Below, piece by piece: positions 31,975 through 38,650 of a stretch of 64,000 nucleotides of DNA. Position 1 is the first letter of the stretch; each line of letters opens with the position of its first letter. The DNA is from a virus: the IMG/VR virus record IMGVR_UViG_3300042484_001250, positions 1 through 64,000 of that record; one strand, 5' to 3'. The translations under genes and the position numbers were made by a program. The notes below the pieces were generated by a model. That model did no database searches. It saw nothing but the letters and a program-made list of their open reading frames with translations, and was not told where the DNA came from.

Positions 31975-32261
31975 TGAAACTAACTATAAAGAACTACGAT
32001 AAGATTATAGGTTGTGTAGTGGGTAAATACCAAATTACACAAGTCCGGCAGTTGAGTAAGTTATATGAAATTGTGTTTAAGGGTAAGACCCGTAGAGACC
32101 ATAAGATTGTAACCATATATAGAGAACCGCTATCCGAATACGAAAAGCAGGTTTACAAAGTAGTATGTGATGGTGAGTACACAACCATTTGGAATATCAC
32201 ATTAAAGGATAAGATTGCCACTTTACAATATCTTTCATATTGGTTGGAAAATACTTTCTAA
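31974..32261 (+). CDS. MLTI-x-N array protein 14 (95 aa)
   Basis: Starts MKLTIKNYDKIIGC; K-Y-Q-I-T-Q-V, L-Y-E-I-V-F, I-Y-R-E-P and a C-terminal helix. Last copy; TAATG junction with copy 13. Confidence 0.75.
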   Translation: MKLTIKNYDKIIGCVVGKYQITQVRQLSKLYEIVFKGKTRRDHKIVTIYREPLSEYEKQVYKVVCDGEYTTIWNITLKDKIATLQYLSYWLENTF

Positions 32262-32265
32262 ATAA

Positions 32266-32297
32266 TTAGGATATATCAATTTTTTTACTTACCTTTA
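32266..32297 (+). promoter_or_regulatory. TACCTTTA-class promoter of the RNA-repair cluster
   Basis: TTA (32266-32268) in TTAGGATATATCA, 21-nt spacer, TACCTTTA (32290-32297); C5 at 32312-32316 before ATG 32323. Confidence 0.72.
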
Positions 32298-32322
32298 TCC
32301 TATAATTAAAACCCCCAATAGT

Positions 32323-32982
32323 ATGAAGATTATTTTGAATAAAGGTCAAAAGTTGTGGTTCACTTCAGATACCCACTTTAATCACGCAAATATTTGTAGA
32401 GGCACTACCGAATGGGATAAGAGCAAACCGAATCACTTTAGAGATTTTGATTCTTTGGGTGAGATGAATGATAGGTTAGTTGCTGGTATCAATACCGTAG
32501 TTGGGGAGAATGATATCCTAATCCATTTAGGTGACTGGTCTTTCGGTGGGTTTGATTCCATTAGAGAGTTCCGTAGCAGATTGAATTGCAAGAACATCCA
32601 TTTAGTATTAGGAAACCACGACCATCACATTGGAAGAAATAAAGATGGGGTGCAGGATTGTTTCATTAGTGTAAACCATTTAGTTAATTTGGTTGTTAAG
32701 TGGAATGTTGGAACTCTAAATCAAAAGGAAGCACAATTTGTTTTGATGCACTTTCCAATTGCTAGTTGGGAAAATTTAGGTAGGGGTGTTATTCACTTAC
32801 ACGGACACGTTCACTTACCTAACCATCGTAGAGTTGGTAATGGTAAAGTTATGGATGTGGGTGTAGATGGAAATGGTTTAGACCCTATTAGTTTAGAAGA
32901 GATATTAAAGATTATGGAGAAACAACCAATAGGTAGTATGATGCCAAATGACCACCACACTATGGTTGAAAATTATAGATAA
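32323..32982 (+). CDS. calcineurin-like metallophosphoesterase (219 aa)
   Basis: Motifs: S-D-T-H-F near residue 14, L-G-D-W (around 65), L-G-N-H-D-H-H, M-H-F-P and H-G-H-V-H. The D-T-H-F-x-H-x-N-I start is typical of a phage phosphoesterase subgroup. As first gene of a unit that continues with a P-loop kinase, a primase-like protein and RNA ligase, it could be the phosphatase step of RNA end healing; that role is inference. Confidence 0.88.
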   Translation: MKIILNKGQKLWFTSDTHFNHANICRGTTEWDKSKPNHFRDFDSLGEMNDRLVAGINTVVGENDILIHLGDWSFGGFDSIREFRSRLNCKNIHLVLGNHDHHIGRNKDGVQDCFISVNHLVNLVVKWNVGTLNQKEAQFVLMHFPIASWENLGRGVIHLHGHVHLPNHRRVGNGKVMDVGVDGNGLDPISLEEILKIMEKQPIGSMMPNDHHTMVENYR

Positions 32983-32985
32983 AAT

Positions 32986-33186
32986 ATGGAAAAGTTTAAT
33001 TATGTGATTGCACGAATGTGGTTTAAGGATAGTAATCAATTAAACTGCTACACATATCACAATACAGTATTCTATGGTACTATGGAAGAAGCCGAAGAAC
33101 AATTAGAGTTCATCAAAGGTAGAGCCGATACGAATATAGCAGATGAGTTTTGTATTTACAAAGTAGAAGATAAACCAATAAAGTAA
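32986..33186 (+). CDS. hypothetical protein (66 aa)
   Basis: Small soluble alpha/beta protein lying between the phosphoesterase and kinase genes, with 1-nt overlap with the latter. Unrecognised. Confidence 0.66.
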   Translation: MEKFNYVIARMWFKDSNQLNCYTYHNTVFYGTMEEAEEQLEFIKGRADTNIADEFCIYKVEDKPIK

Positions 33187-33602
33187 TGATACCAAAAATA
33201 TTAACATTAGTAAGAGGATTGCCAGGTAGTGGCAAATCAACATTCGCCAATTGGATTTGGAATGAGTATGCAATATGTGAAGCTGATAAGTTCTTCTATG
33301 ATAAAGAAGGTAACTATAACTTTGATGGTTCTAAATTAAGGCAAGCACATGAATGGTGTAGAAACCAAGTTGAGACTCGTATGAAAGATAACGAAGTCAA
33401 TCCTCAATTTTATCCTGAAATTGTAGTATCAAACACATTTACGCAAGAGTGGGAAATGGAAGCATACTATAAGTTAGCAGAACAATACGGATATAAAGTA
33501 TTCAGTATTATTGTAGAAAATAGACATGGTGGTGTAAATGAGCACGGAGTACCTGCTGAAAAGTTAGAACAAATGAAAAATCGTTTTGAAGTAAAGTTAT
33601 GA
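33186..33602 (+). CDS. P-loop kinase, polynucleotide-kinase-like
   Basis: A Walker A motif RGLPGSGKST (residues 9-18), an Asp-containing strand (E-A-D-K-F-F) and a late V-E-N-R-H ... N-E-H-G-V-P-A-E segment place this 138-aa protein in the AAA_33 / N4BP2-like group of small kinases, to which phage polynucleotide kinase domains belong. Between a phosphatase and an RNA ligase it would fit 5'-end phosphorylation. Overlaps the next gene by 4 nt. Confidence 0.8.
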   Translation: MIPKILTLVRGLPGSGKSTFANWIWNEYAICEADKFFYDKEGNYNFDGSKLRQAHEWCRNQVETRMKDNEVNPQFYPEIVVSNTFTQEWEMEAYYKLAEQYGYKVFSIIVENRHGGVNEHGVPAEKLEQMKNRFEVKL

Positions 33603-34330
33603 TAGATAATATAGAGCAAATTAAAGGATTACTTAACTTTGAGAAAGAAGGAGATTTCTATATGCTCTATATCTTTAAGCGTAAGAAAGACCAAACAACT
33701 GATAAAGCTAATCATCAATCGGTTCGTACAATCAAATCATATTGTATTGAGAGTGTAGAACATTTAGAACAACGATACGATGAGATTAAACAACTTTGTG
33801 AGATGTTTAAGGCAAGGGCATATATTCATATCAACAAACAAAAACATAAGGATGTTGGTATGCAAATGATTGTTGATATTGTCAATCGCATTCAATCGGG
33901 TCAAATCAATCAAAAGCACGTATTTGATTCGGTGGTTGGACAAGTTAAGATGCACGAAAAAAGATGGATTGTAGATATTGACACAAAGGATGAAAGTTTG
34001 ATTGGTGGTGTAATAAACACAATTGACCAATGTAAACCTATTAAATTTAGAGCAATAGTACATACATACAAAGGAGATGGTACTATTGAAAAATCACTAG
34101 ATATTGTTACAAAGGTGATTAAAAAAATCCCAACTAAATCAGGCTATCATTTAATTACTGAAAGATTTGATGTTATGGAATTTAAGAAACAATATGCTGA
34201 TATCGATATCCAAAAGAAAAACCCAACATTATTATATTACCCTGAAAGTTTAGGTACAAATACAAATAAAATAGCTTATCAAATACTACAAAACTCCACA
34301 TATGGAAAAATGGGTGGTTTGGGAGAATAA
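33599..34330 (+). CDS. unknown protein with primase-polymerase-like motifs (243 aa)
   Basis: Not firmly recognised. In order, the sequence has C-E-M-F-K-A-R-A-Y-I-H near residue 67, R-W-I-V-D-I-D-T-K (about 120-128), then K-S-G-Y-H-L-I-T-E-R-F-D (about 181-192). The hydrophobic-D-h-D, S-G-x-H and later h-D pattern is that of archaeo-eukaryotic primase (AEP) catalytic cores. If right, it would be a small nucleotidyl transferase encoded between a kinase and an RNA ligase. It could instead be an unrelated ligase partner. Confidence 0.6.
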   Translation: MIDNIEQIKGLLNFEKEGDFYMLYIFKRKKDQTTDKANHQSVRTIKSYCIESVEHLEQRYDEIKQLCEMFKARAYIHINKQKHKDVGMQMIVDIVNRIQSGQINQKHVFDSVVGQVKMHEKRWIVDIDTKDESLIGGVINTIDQCKPIKFRAIVHTYKGDGTIEKSLDIVTKVIKKIPTKSGYHLITERFDVMEFKKQYADIDIQKKNPTLLYYPESLGTNTNKIAYQILQNSTYGKMGGLGE

Positions 34331-34345
34331 ATAAAAAATTGTAAT

Positions 34346-35512
34346 ATGAAATACGATTTAACATTAATAGGTGATTACATATCCAAAGGATTGGTGATTA
34401 AACAAAATCATCCTACACTTCCATTGGCTATATACAACTATTCACGTGAATGCCAATACAATGGTATGTGGGATGATATTACTTTGAATTGCAGAGGATT
34501 AGTTTTGGATAACGAAGGTAATGTTGTTGCTAAACCTTTTCCAAAGTTCTTTAACTACGAAGAGCACAAACCAGAGGATATCCCAAATGAATACTTTGAG
34601 GTTTATGAAAAGATGGATGGTTCGTTAGGTATATTCTTTTACTATGAGGAAGAGTTGAGTGATGAAAGAAGATATAACATATGGTTTAATAATAATTACG
34701 AAACCGGTATGGAAAGGTTCTTTGACCCAAACAACTTACCTAACTTTGATGACCCATACTATGAACCAACACCAAAAATAAAAGGTGAATGGCATATGAC
34801 AACTCGTGGTTCATTTACTTCCGAACAAGCAATCAAAGGTATGGAGATTGCAAATAAGTACAACTACAATAAGATATGCGTACCTGGCTACACATATCTT
34901 TTTGAAATAATTTATCCTGAAAATCGTATCGTTGTAGATTATGGTAAAGAAGAGAGATTGGTATTGTTGGGCGTTATGAATAGAAGAGGTGAAGAGTTTC
35001 CATATGAAGAGCTTGTGGAAGAAGGTTGGGATATCGTAATGAAGTATAAGACTTGGGGAGAAGATTGGGAAACTTTGAAAAAAGAAATATCCAAAGATAA
35101 TGAAGGATATGTAATTCGTTTTTCAGGCGGTATGCGAATGAAGATTAAAGGTGATGAGTATGTTCGTCTACATAGAATCTTAACTAACTTTTCCACCAAA
35201 GATATATGGGAACTATTAAGAAATAACGAACAGTTAGAACCATTTTTGGATAGAGTACCTGATGAGTTTGATGCTTGGGTGAAAGAAGTTGTTAGGGATT
35301 TACAAACTGAATTTGATACAATTAAAAATAAAATTGAAATAGAATTCAGAGAGTTAATAGATAAGAAAGAGTTTGCTGATAAGATTGCAGATAATCCTAA
35401 TAGGTCTTTATTATTCAAAAGGTTGGATTCATATTCGCCGCAATTTGATGAAATGATTTGGAAATTGTTAAAGCCAAAGTATGAAAAACCTTTCAAAAAA
35501 GATGAAAAATAA
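34346..35512 (+). CDS. T4 Rnl1-like RNA ligase (388 aa)
   Basis: Nucleotidyl transferase motifs are clear: K-M-D-G-S (motif I, AMP-accepting Lys about residue 92) after F-E-V-Y-E; T-T-R-G-S-F; F-E-I-I-Y-P-E-N-R (IIIa); E-G-Y-V-I-R-F (IV); and M-K-I-K-G-D-E-Y (V). The upstream L-N-C-R-G-L-V-L-D strand and length match the T4 RnlA type. It joins 5'-phosphate and 3'-OH RNA ends, classically to repair tRNAs cut by host anticodon nucleases. The nearby kinase and phosphoesterase and the tRNA genes fit that role. Confidence 0.9.
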   Translation: MKYDLTLIGDYISKGLVIKQNHPTLPLAIYNYSRECQYNGMWDDITLNCRGLVLDNEGNVVAKPFPKFFNYEEHKPEDIPNEYFEVYEKMDGSLGIFFYYEEELSDERRYNIWFNNNYETGMERFFDPNNLPNFDDPYYEPTPKIKGEWHMTTRGSFTSEQAIKGMEIANKYNYNKICVPGYTYLFEIIYPENRIVVDYGKEERLVLLGVMNRRGEEFPYEELVEEGWDIVMKYKTWGEDWETLKKEISKDNEGYVIRFSGGMRMKIKGDEYVRLHRILTNFSTKDIWELLRNNEQLEPFLDRVPDEFDAWVKEVVRDLQTEFDTIKNKIEIEFRELIDKKEFADKIADNPNRSLLFKRLDSYSPQFDEMIWKLLKPKYEKPFKKDEK

Positions 35513-35524
35513 TTGATGAAAAGC

Positions 35525-35555
35525 TTGTGTATATCAAATCTTTTACTTACCTTTA
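35525..35555 (+). promoter_or_regulatory. TACCTTTA-class promoter
   Basis: AAAGCTTG (TTG 35525-35527), 20-nt spacer, TACCTTTA (35548-35555). Confidence 0.77.
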
Positions 35556-35578
35556 CTATGTACTAAGAGATACACATT

Positions 35579-35644
35579 ATGAAAGTTTTAGTTTTTGATT
35601 CGATTTGGTTTGGTTTGAGAGTGTTAAAAATGTTAGGATACTAA
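35579..35644 (+). CDS. possible leader peptide (21 aa)
   Basis: ATG 35579, 21 codons to TAA 35642, 11 nt before the SWIM protein start. Product MKVLVFDSIWFGLRVLKMLG plus Tyr. It may be a translated leader or chance; only position supports it. Confidence 0.3.
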   Translation: MKVLVFDSIWFGLRVLKMLGY

Positions 35645-35655
35645 ACAATAGACAT

Positions 35656-35838
35656 ATGAAATGGTTTTACAGCGAAATGGGTAGTGTGAATAAGAAGACT
35701 GGGAAGTATAAGCACTATAAAGTAACAGTTGAAGATTGGAAGATTACGGGTTGTAACTGCGAAGCTAGAGATTTTCGTAAATATACACCCTGTAAACATA
35801 TGATTTCAATCCATAATAAGTTAGGACATAGTTTATAA
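35656..35838 (+). CDS. small SWIM zinc-finger protein (60 aa)
   Basis: ATG 35656 (MKWFYSEMGSVNKK) is preferred over the open frame from 35605. The C-terminal half has C-N-C-E-A-R-D-F-R-K-Y-T-P-C-K-H, the C-x-C-x(n)-C-x-H SWIM signature that binds zinc and usually mediates DNA or protein contacts. At 60 aa it is only the zinc finger plus a small beta hairpin. Confidence 0.8.
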   Translation: MKWFYSEMGSVNKKTGKYKHYKVTVEDWKITGCNCEARDFRKYTPCKHMISIHNKLGHSL

Positions 35839-35857
35839 AAAATAATTAAGAAAAAGC

Positions 35858-35888
35858 TTGACATTATCAATTTTTTTACATACCTTTA
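35858..35888 (+). promoter_or_regulatory. TACCTTTA-class promoter
   Basis: AAAGCTTG (TTG 35858-35860), 20-nt spacer, TACCTTTA (35881-35888). Confidence 0.77.
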
Positions 35889-35911
35889 TTAAGTAATAAA
35901 AGATAAACAAT

Positions 35912-36178
35912 ATGAACATCGAATTTAAAAAACCCAACAAAAATCATCCTCAACCATTTATTCGTCATTCGAACTTTTCGATTATGAAAGCGGCAACTGA
36001 AAAGTATCCCGAAATGGTTGAAATCCTAAGAGGACCTTCTTATGCTAGGAAATTCTTTGGTAAGAAATTCATAAACATTGAATCCGCTATCAAAAGTGTA
36101 GATTTGATATGTGCAGAACGTATGATTGCAAAGCAGTCAATGGTTGAAACCGAGTCAATAGAGAACGCTTGGTGTTAA
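35912..36178 (+). CDS. hypothetical basic protein (88 aa)
   Basis: Single-gene unit behind a TACCTTTA-class promoter. Basic N-terminus, helical C-terminus. Unrecognised. It has no C tract before the start, unlike most members of the promoter class. Confidence 0.7.
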   Translation: MNIEFKKPNKNHPQPFIRHSNFSIMKAATEKYPEMVEILRGPSYARKFFGKKFINIESAIKSVDLICAERMIAKQSMVETESIENAWC

Positions 36179-36202
36179 ACCTTAAAAAAAACTTAAAGAA
36201 TA

Positions 36203-36234
36203 TTAGGATTTTTGATATTTTTTTTGTATATTTG
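36203..36234 (+). promoter_or_regulatory. TATATTTG-class promoter
   Basis: TTA (36203-36205) of TTAGGATT, 21-nt spacer, TATATTTG (36227-36234). It drives the small lipoprotein gene. Confidence 0.7.
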
Positions 36235-36270
36235 TATAATTATAATTAATAACCTTAAACAAAAAGTAGA

Positions 36271-36435
36271 ATGAAAAAATTATTAGCATTAGCGTTTATC
36301 GCATCTGGATTAGTATTAGCAGCATGTGGTGAATCAAAACAAGAAGTTGCAAGTGATTCTTTAGCAGTTGATACAATTGCAGTTGATAGTGTAGCAGCTG
36401 ATTCGGTAGCAGCAGACACAGCAGTTGCAAAGTAA
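36271..36435 (+). CDS. small lipoprotein with V-D-S-V-A-A-D repeats (54 aa)
   Basis: A signal peptide ends in lipobox L-A-A-C (Cys20). The mature part is a string of A-V-D-T/S, V-A-A-D-S type repeats. Short lipoproteins of just this composition are common in Bacteroidota, so it is probably host-derived. It stands alone with its own host-like promoter and terminator. Confidence 0.75.
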   Translation: MKKLLALAFIASGLVLAACGESKQEVASDSLAVDTIAVDSVAADSVAADTAVAK

Positions 36436-36462
36436 GAATTAAATTTTGATTGTGAATAATGG

Positions 36463-36495
36463 AAAGGGGTAGACTTTTAGTTTATCCCTTTTTTG
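36463..36495 (+). terminator. rho-independent terminator
   Basis: AAAGGGGTA (36463-36471) pairs with TATCCCTTT (around 36483-36491, one G-T pair), followed by TTTTG. Confidence 0.7.
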
Positions 36496-36531
36496 TGTCT
36501 AAAAATAATTTAAAAATATTTTGGTAAAAGC

Positions 36532-36562
36532 TTGTTTATATCAATTTTTTTACTTACCTTTA
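36532..36562 (+). promoter_or_regulatory. TACCTTTA-class promoter
   Basis: AAAGCTTG (TTG 36532-36534), 20-nt spacer, TACCTTTA (36555-36562), then GTGAGAGAGACAGTTCTC leader hairpin and CCCC at 36597-36600. Confidence 0.8.
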
Positions 36563-36608
36563 TTATATGTGAGAGAGACAGTTCTCTTCCTTTTAACCCC
36601 ACATTGAT

Positions 36609-36800
36609 ATGAATTATCCAAAGAAACTTAATGAGTATGTTCACTTCATTACTATCATCTATGGTGGTACAATGCGTAAAGAAGGTATCATAGAATGTAT
36701 TATGGCTAACACTATTGGTTACGCTAATGGATTAGTATCCCGTACTACTTATAGAGGAGCCGAAAAACATTTTGTAAATTTATTAAAAAATATTTCGTAA
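36609..36800 (+). CDS. hypothetical protein, paralogue of 37152 (63 aa)
   Basis: Ends Y-A-N-G-L-V-S-R-T-T-Y-R-G-A-E-K-H-F-V and I-S, matching the gene at 37152 almost motif for motif, with the same length. Small helical protein, function unknown. Confidence 0.72.
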   Translation: MNYPKKLNEYVHFITIIYGGTMRKEGIIECIMANTIGYANGLVSRTTYRGAEKHFVNLLKNIS

Positions 36801-36805
36801 AAGGC

Positions 36806-36836
36806 TTGTTTAATTCAGGAATTTTACTTACCTTTA
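36806..36836 (+). promoter_or_regulatory. TACCTTTA-class promoter
   Basis: AAGGCTTG (TTG 36806-36808), 20-nt spacer, TACCTTTA (36829-36836). The leader hairpin here is GAGG/CCTC instead of GAGA/TCTC, a compensated change; C8 at 36872-36879. Confidence 0.78.
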
Positions 36837-36885
36837 TTATATGGGAGTGAGGGACGTTCCTCCTCCATTAACCCCCCCCTTTGTT

Positions 36886-37113
36886 ATGAATATTAGAAAT
36901 TATTATGTGAATGAGTTCCCATCAGATGAGTTAGGTTTAGAGATTGACCCAAAAGCCAACTTCGAATCTTTATGGCTCGCAATTCGTGGTGATATGGTCT
37001 ATGAATACATTGGTGTTTCTGATAGTGTGATACGAGAGAGATTGTTTGAAAAGTTTTCCGAACTCACCGGTCATACTTACGATTATATTTACCAAGAATG
37101 GTTAAACGCCTAA
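36886..37113 (+). CDS. hypothetical acidic protein (75 aa)
   Basis: ATG 36886 (MNIRNYYVNEF) follows the longest C tract in the window; the frame open from 36841 begins inside the leader hairpin and is not used. Unrecognised. Confidence 0.7.
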   Translation: MNIRNYYVNEFPSDELGLEIDPKANFESLWLAIRGDMVYEYIGVSDSVIRERLFEKFSELTGHTYDYIYQEWLNA

Positions 37114-37151
37114 TAATTAAATTTTAATATTAATCTTAAACCCCTTATATT

Positions 37152-37343
37152 ATGACAATTCATTTCAAAGATTTAGATTCGTACATTAAACATTTGACAT
37201 TGGGAGTTTCCTTTTTAGGAAAAGAAACCATCATTAATTGTATTACAAAAAATGATGTGATTTATGCAAACGGACTTGTTTCCGAAAAGATTTACAAAAA
37301 AGCTGAAAAGTATTTAGTTGAAAACCTTAAATTTATTTCTTAA
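37152..37343 (+). CDS. hypothetical protein, paralogue of 36609 (63 aa)
   Basis: Shares Y-A-N-G-L-V-S-x-x-x-Y-x-x-A-E-K and the terminal I-S with 36609. CCCC at 37141-37144 lies 7 nt before the start. Function unknown. Confidence 0.72.
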   Translation: MTIHFKDLDSYIKHLTLGVSFLGKETIINCITKNDVIYANGLVSEKIYKKAEKYLVENLKFIS

Positions 37344-37369
37344 TTATTATTTCACTAAAATAAAATGTT

Positions 37370-37516
37370 ATGCAAGAAGTACCTAGATTACCTTTTACAA
37401 CAATGGATTACATTGTGCATGGATTTCATTTAGTATGTTTACTTTCAATCATAGTATTGGGAGCAGCATATATTATTCACGATTACAAAACTTTTAAACC
37501 CAAAGACAGATTTTAA
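37370..37516 (+). CDS. single-pass membrane protein (48 aa)
   Basis: ATG 37370, 48 codons to TAA 37514. One hydrophobic helix (LVCLLSIIVLGAAYII) and a basic tail. Followed 1 nt later by another membrane-anchored protein. Confidence 0.58.
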   Translation: MQEVPRLPFTTMDYIVHGFHLVCLLSIIVLGAAYIIHDYKTFKPKDRF

Positions 37517-37517
37517 T

Positions 37518-37766
37518 ATGGTAGCATATAAGCAATTTATAACAATGTGCATTGGACTTGTTGTGGGAGTAATTGCAATAAGTATATTGGCATTTGTACC
37601 CAGCAAATCGGATAAAGCAAAGTACACTATTACATCGGAAAACGGAAAAACTTATTACGCAAATACATTTCGTATGTATGGTAAGGGAGTTATGTTTGAT
37701 GATATTTATGGGAACACAGTCATCGTTCAAGGTGATTTAGAAATTAAATGTAAAAAAGTAGAATGA
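37518..37766 (+). CDS. membrane-anchored protein (82 aa)
   Basis: An N-terminal membrane helix (about residues 9-28) precedes a small beta-rich domain that ends in Lys-rich sequence. Overlaps the next gene by 4 nt. Unrecognised. Confidence 0.65.
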   Translation: MVAYKQFITMCIGLVVGVIAISILAFVPSKSDKAKYTITSENGKTYYANTFRMYGKGVMFDDIYGNTVIVQGDLEIKCKKVE

Positions 37767-38062
37767 AATTATTAAGTAAGACAAAAGAAATATTTGAAGC
37801 TTGGGCAATATCGTTTAATCCAAATGATGCCCAAGCTGAATTAGCATCAGAACGCATTCAGATTTGTGATGCCTGTGAACATAAAGTTCAAGAACCTTAC
37901 ATTCATTGTGGTCAATGCGGATGTGCTCTTAAAGCAAAGATATACACCCCTAAAACGTTTATGGATGAGGGTGGTTCATGTCCTGAAAAAAAATGGAAGG
38001 GGGTTGAAGTTCAATACCTTAAAACAAAAAATTTAAATCGTTACAACGAACTAAACAAATGA
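37763..38062 (+). CDS. zinc-ribbon protein (99 aa)
   Basis: I-C-D-A-C-E-H-K ... H-C-G-Q-C-G-C-A-L gives two C-x2-C knuckles about 17 residues apart, followed by G-G-S-C-P-E-K-K-W. This is the pattern of small zinc-ribbon proteins (DUF6171-like) frequent in phages. Specific role unknown. Confidence 0.75.
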   Translation: MKLLSKTKEIFEAWAISFNPNDAQAELASERIQICDACEHKVQEPYIHCGQCGCALKAKIYTPKTFMDEGGSCPEKKWKGVEVQYLKTKNLNRYNELNK

Positions 38063-38205
38063 TAGAATTTGTAAAGCACGCATTGGGATTATGTGGTGAA
38101 CATTGGCATCCTAACCTATTCACAATAATAGCAAGCGGATTTGGATTATTACCTGCATTTGAATATCTTAAATACAAATACTTTAAGAATGGAACAAACA
38201 AATAG
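38059..38205 (+). CDS. small membrane protein (48 aa)
   Basis: ATG 38059 overlaps the previous gene by 4 nt; 48 codons to TAG 38203. Contains one hydrophobic stretch (LFTIIASGFGLLPAF). Overlaps the ClpS-like gene start by 17 nt. Confidence 0.52.
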   Translation: MIEFVKHALGLCGEHWHPNLFTIIASGFGLLPAFEYLKYKYFKNGTNK

Positions 38206-38455
38206 TGAAGTAGAAGTATTGGAAAAAATTGAGAAGCAACATCAAATTATAGTTTACAATGATAATGTAAATACGTTTGAGCATGTCATTATGTGTTTAA
38301 TGATTATGTGTGGACACGAAATGGAACAGGCAGAACAATGTGCAATGATAATTCACTACAAAGGAAAGTGTGGAGTTAAATCAGGCACTATGGATGAATT
38401 GATTCCTATTGCCGAAGCATTAGATAGAGCAGGATTACACTTACAAATCGTTTAA
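38189..38455 (+). CDS. ClpS-like ATP-dependent Clp protease adaptor (88 aa)
   Basis: ATG 38189 (MEQTNSEVEV) gives a ClpS-sized protein with a flexible N-terminal tail. I-V-Y-N-D-N-V-N-T-F-E-H-V matches the ClpS V-x-N-D-D-x-T-P-M-E-F-V loop, and I-I-H-Y-K-G-K-C-G-V matches V-H-x-x-G-x-x-x-C-G-V. ClpS delivers N-degron substrates to ClpAP. Asn-Asp of the N-degron pocket is kept, while the second Asp and Thr-Pro-Met are replaced, so specificity may differ. A phage adaptor could redirect host proteolysis. Confidence 0.82.
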   Translation: MEQTNSEVEVLEKIEKQHQIIVYNDNVNTFEHVIMCLMIMCGHEMEQAEQCAMIIHYKGKCGVKSGTMDELIPIAEALDRAGLHLQIV

Positions 38456-38465
38456 TTCATATCTT

Positions 38466-38475
38466 TATATTTATA
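38466..38475 (+). promoter_or_regulatory. TATATTTATA motif, candidate late promoter
   Basis: Exact TATATTTATA between the ClpS-like gene and ATG 38492. The same decamer precedes genes at 45774, 52684 and 53240, none of which has a TTG-20-TAnnTTTG promoter. Confidence 0.45.
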
Positions 38476-38491
38476 TTCAAATACAATATAA

Positions 38492-38650
38492 ATGGAGACA
38501 ATGAAAATTAACTTAACGGAATACAACCAAACATTGGAGTATAGTAATCGATTTGATTTCTTAAATAAAATTGTATCGTTACAATCTAAAAAAGGAAAGG
38601 CAATCAAAAGTCAATCGCCTAATCGTAGAGCTAAAAAGATTAAAAAATGA
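38492..38650 (+). CDS. small basic protein (52 aa)
   Basis: ATG 38492, 52 codons to TGA 38648, overlapping the next start by 4 nt. Acidic-neutral front, very Lys/Arg-rich tail, so it may bind DNA. Cotranscribed with the putative internal head protein. Confidence 0.58.
   Translation: METMKINLTEYNQTLEYSNRFDFLNKIVSLQSKKGKAIKSQSPNRRAKKIKK

Noticed and set aside
19427-32261. CRISPR array or spacer-like structure in the repeat-rich part
   Set aside because: The repeats are diverged protein genes and scattered TACGTTTTTTAT motifs; there are no regular short repeats with spacers and no cas genes.
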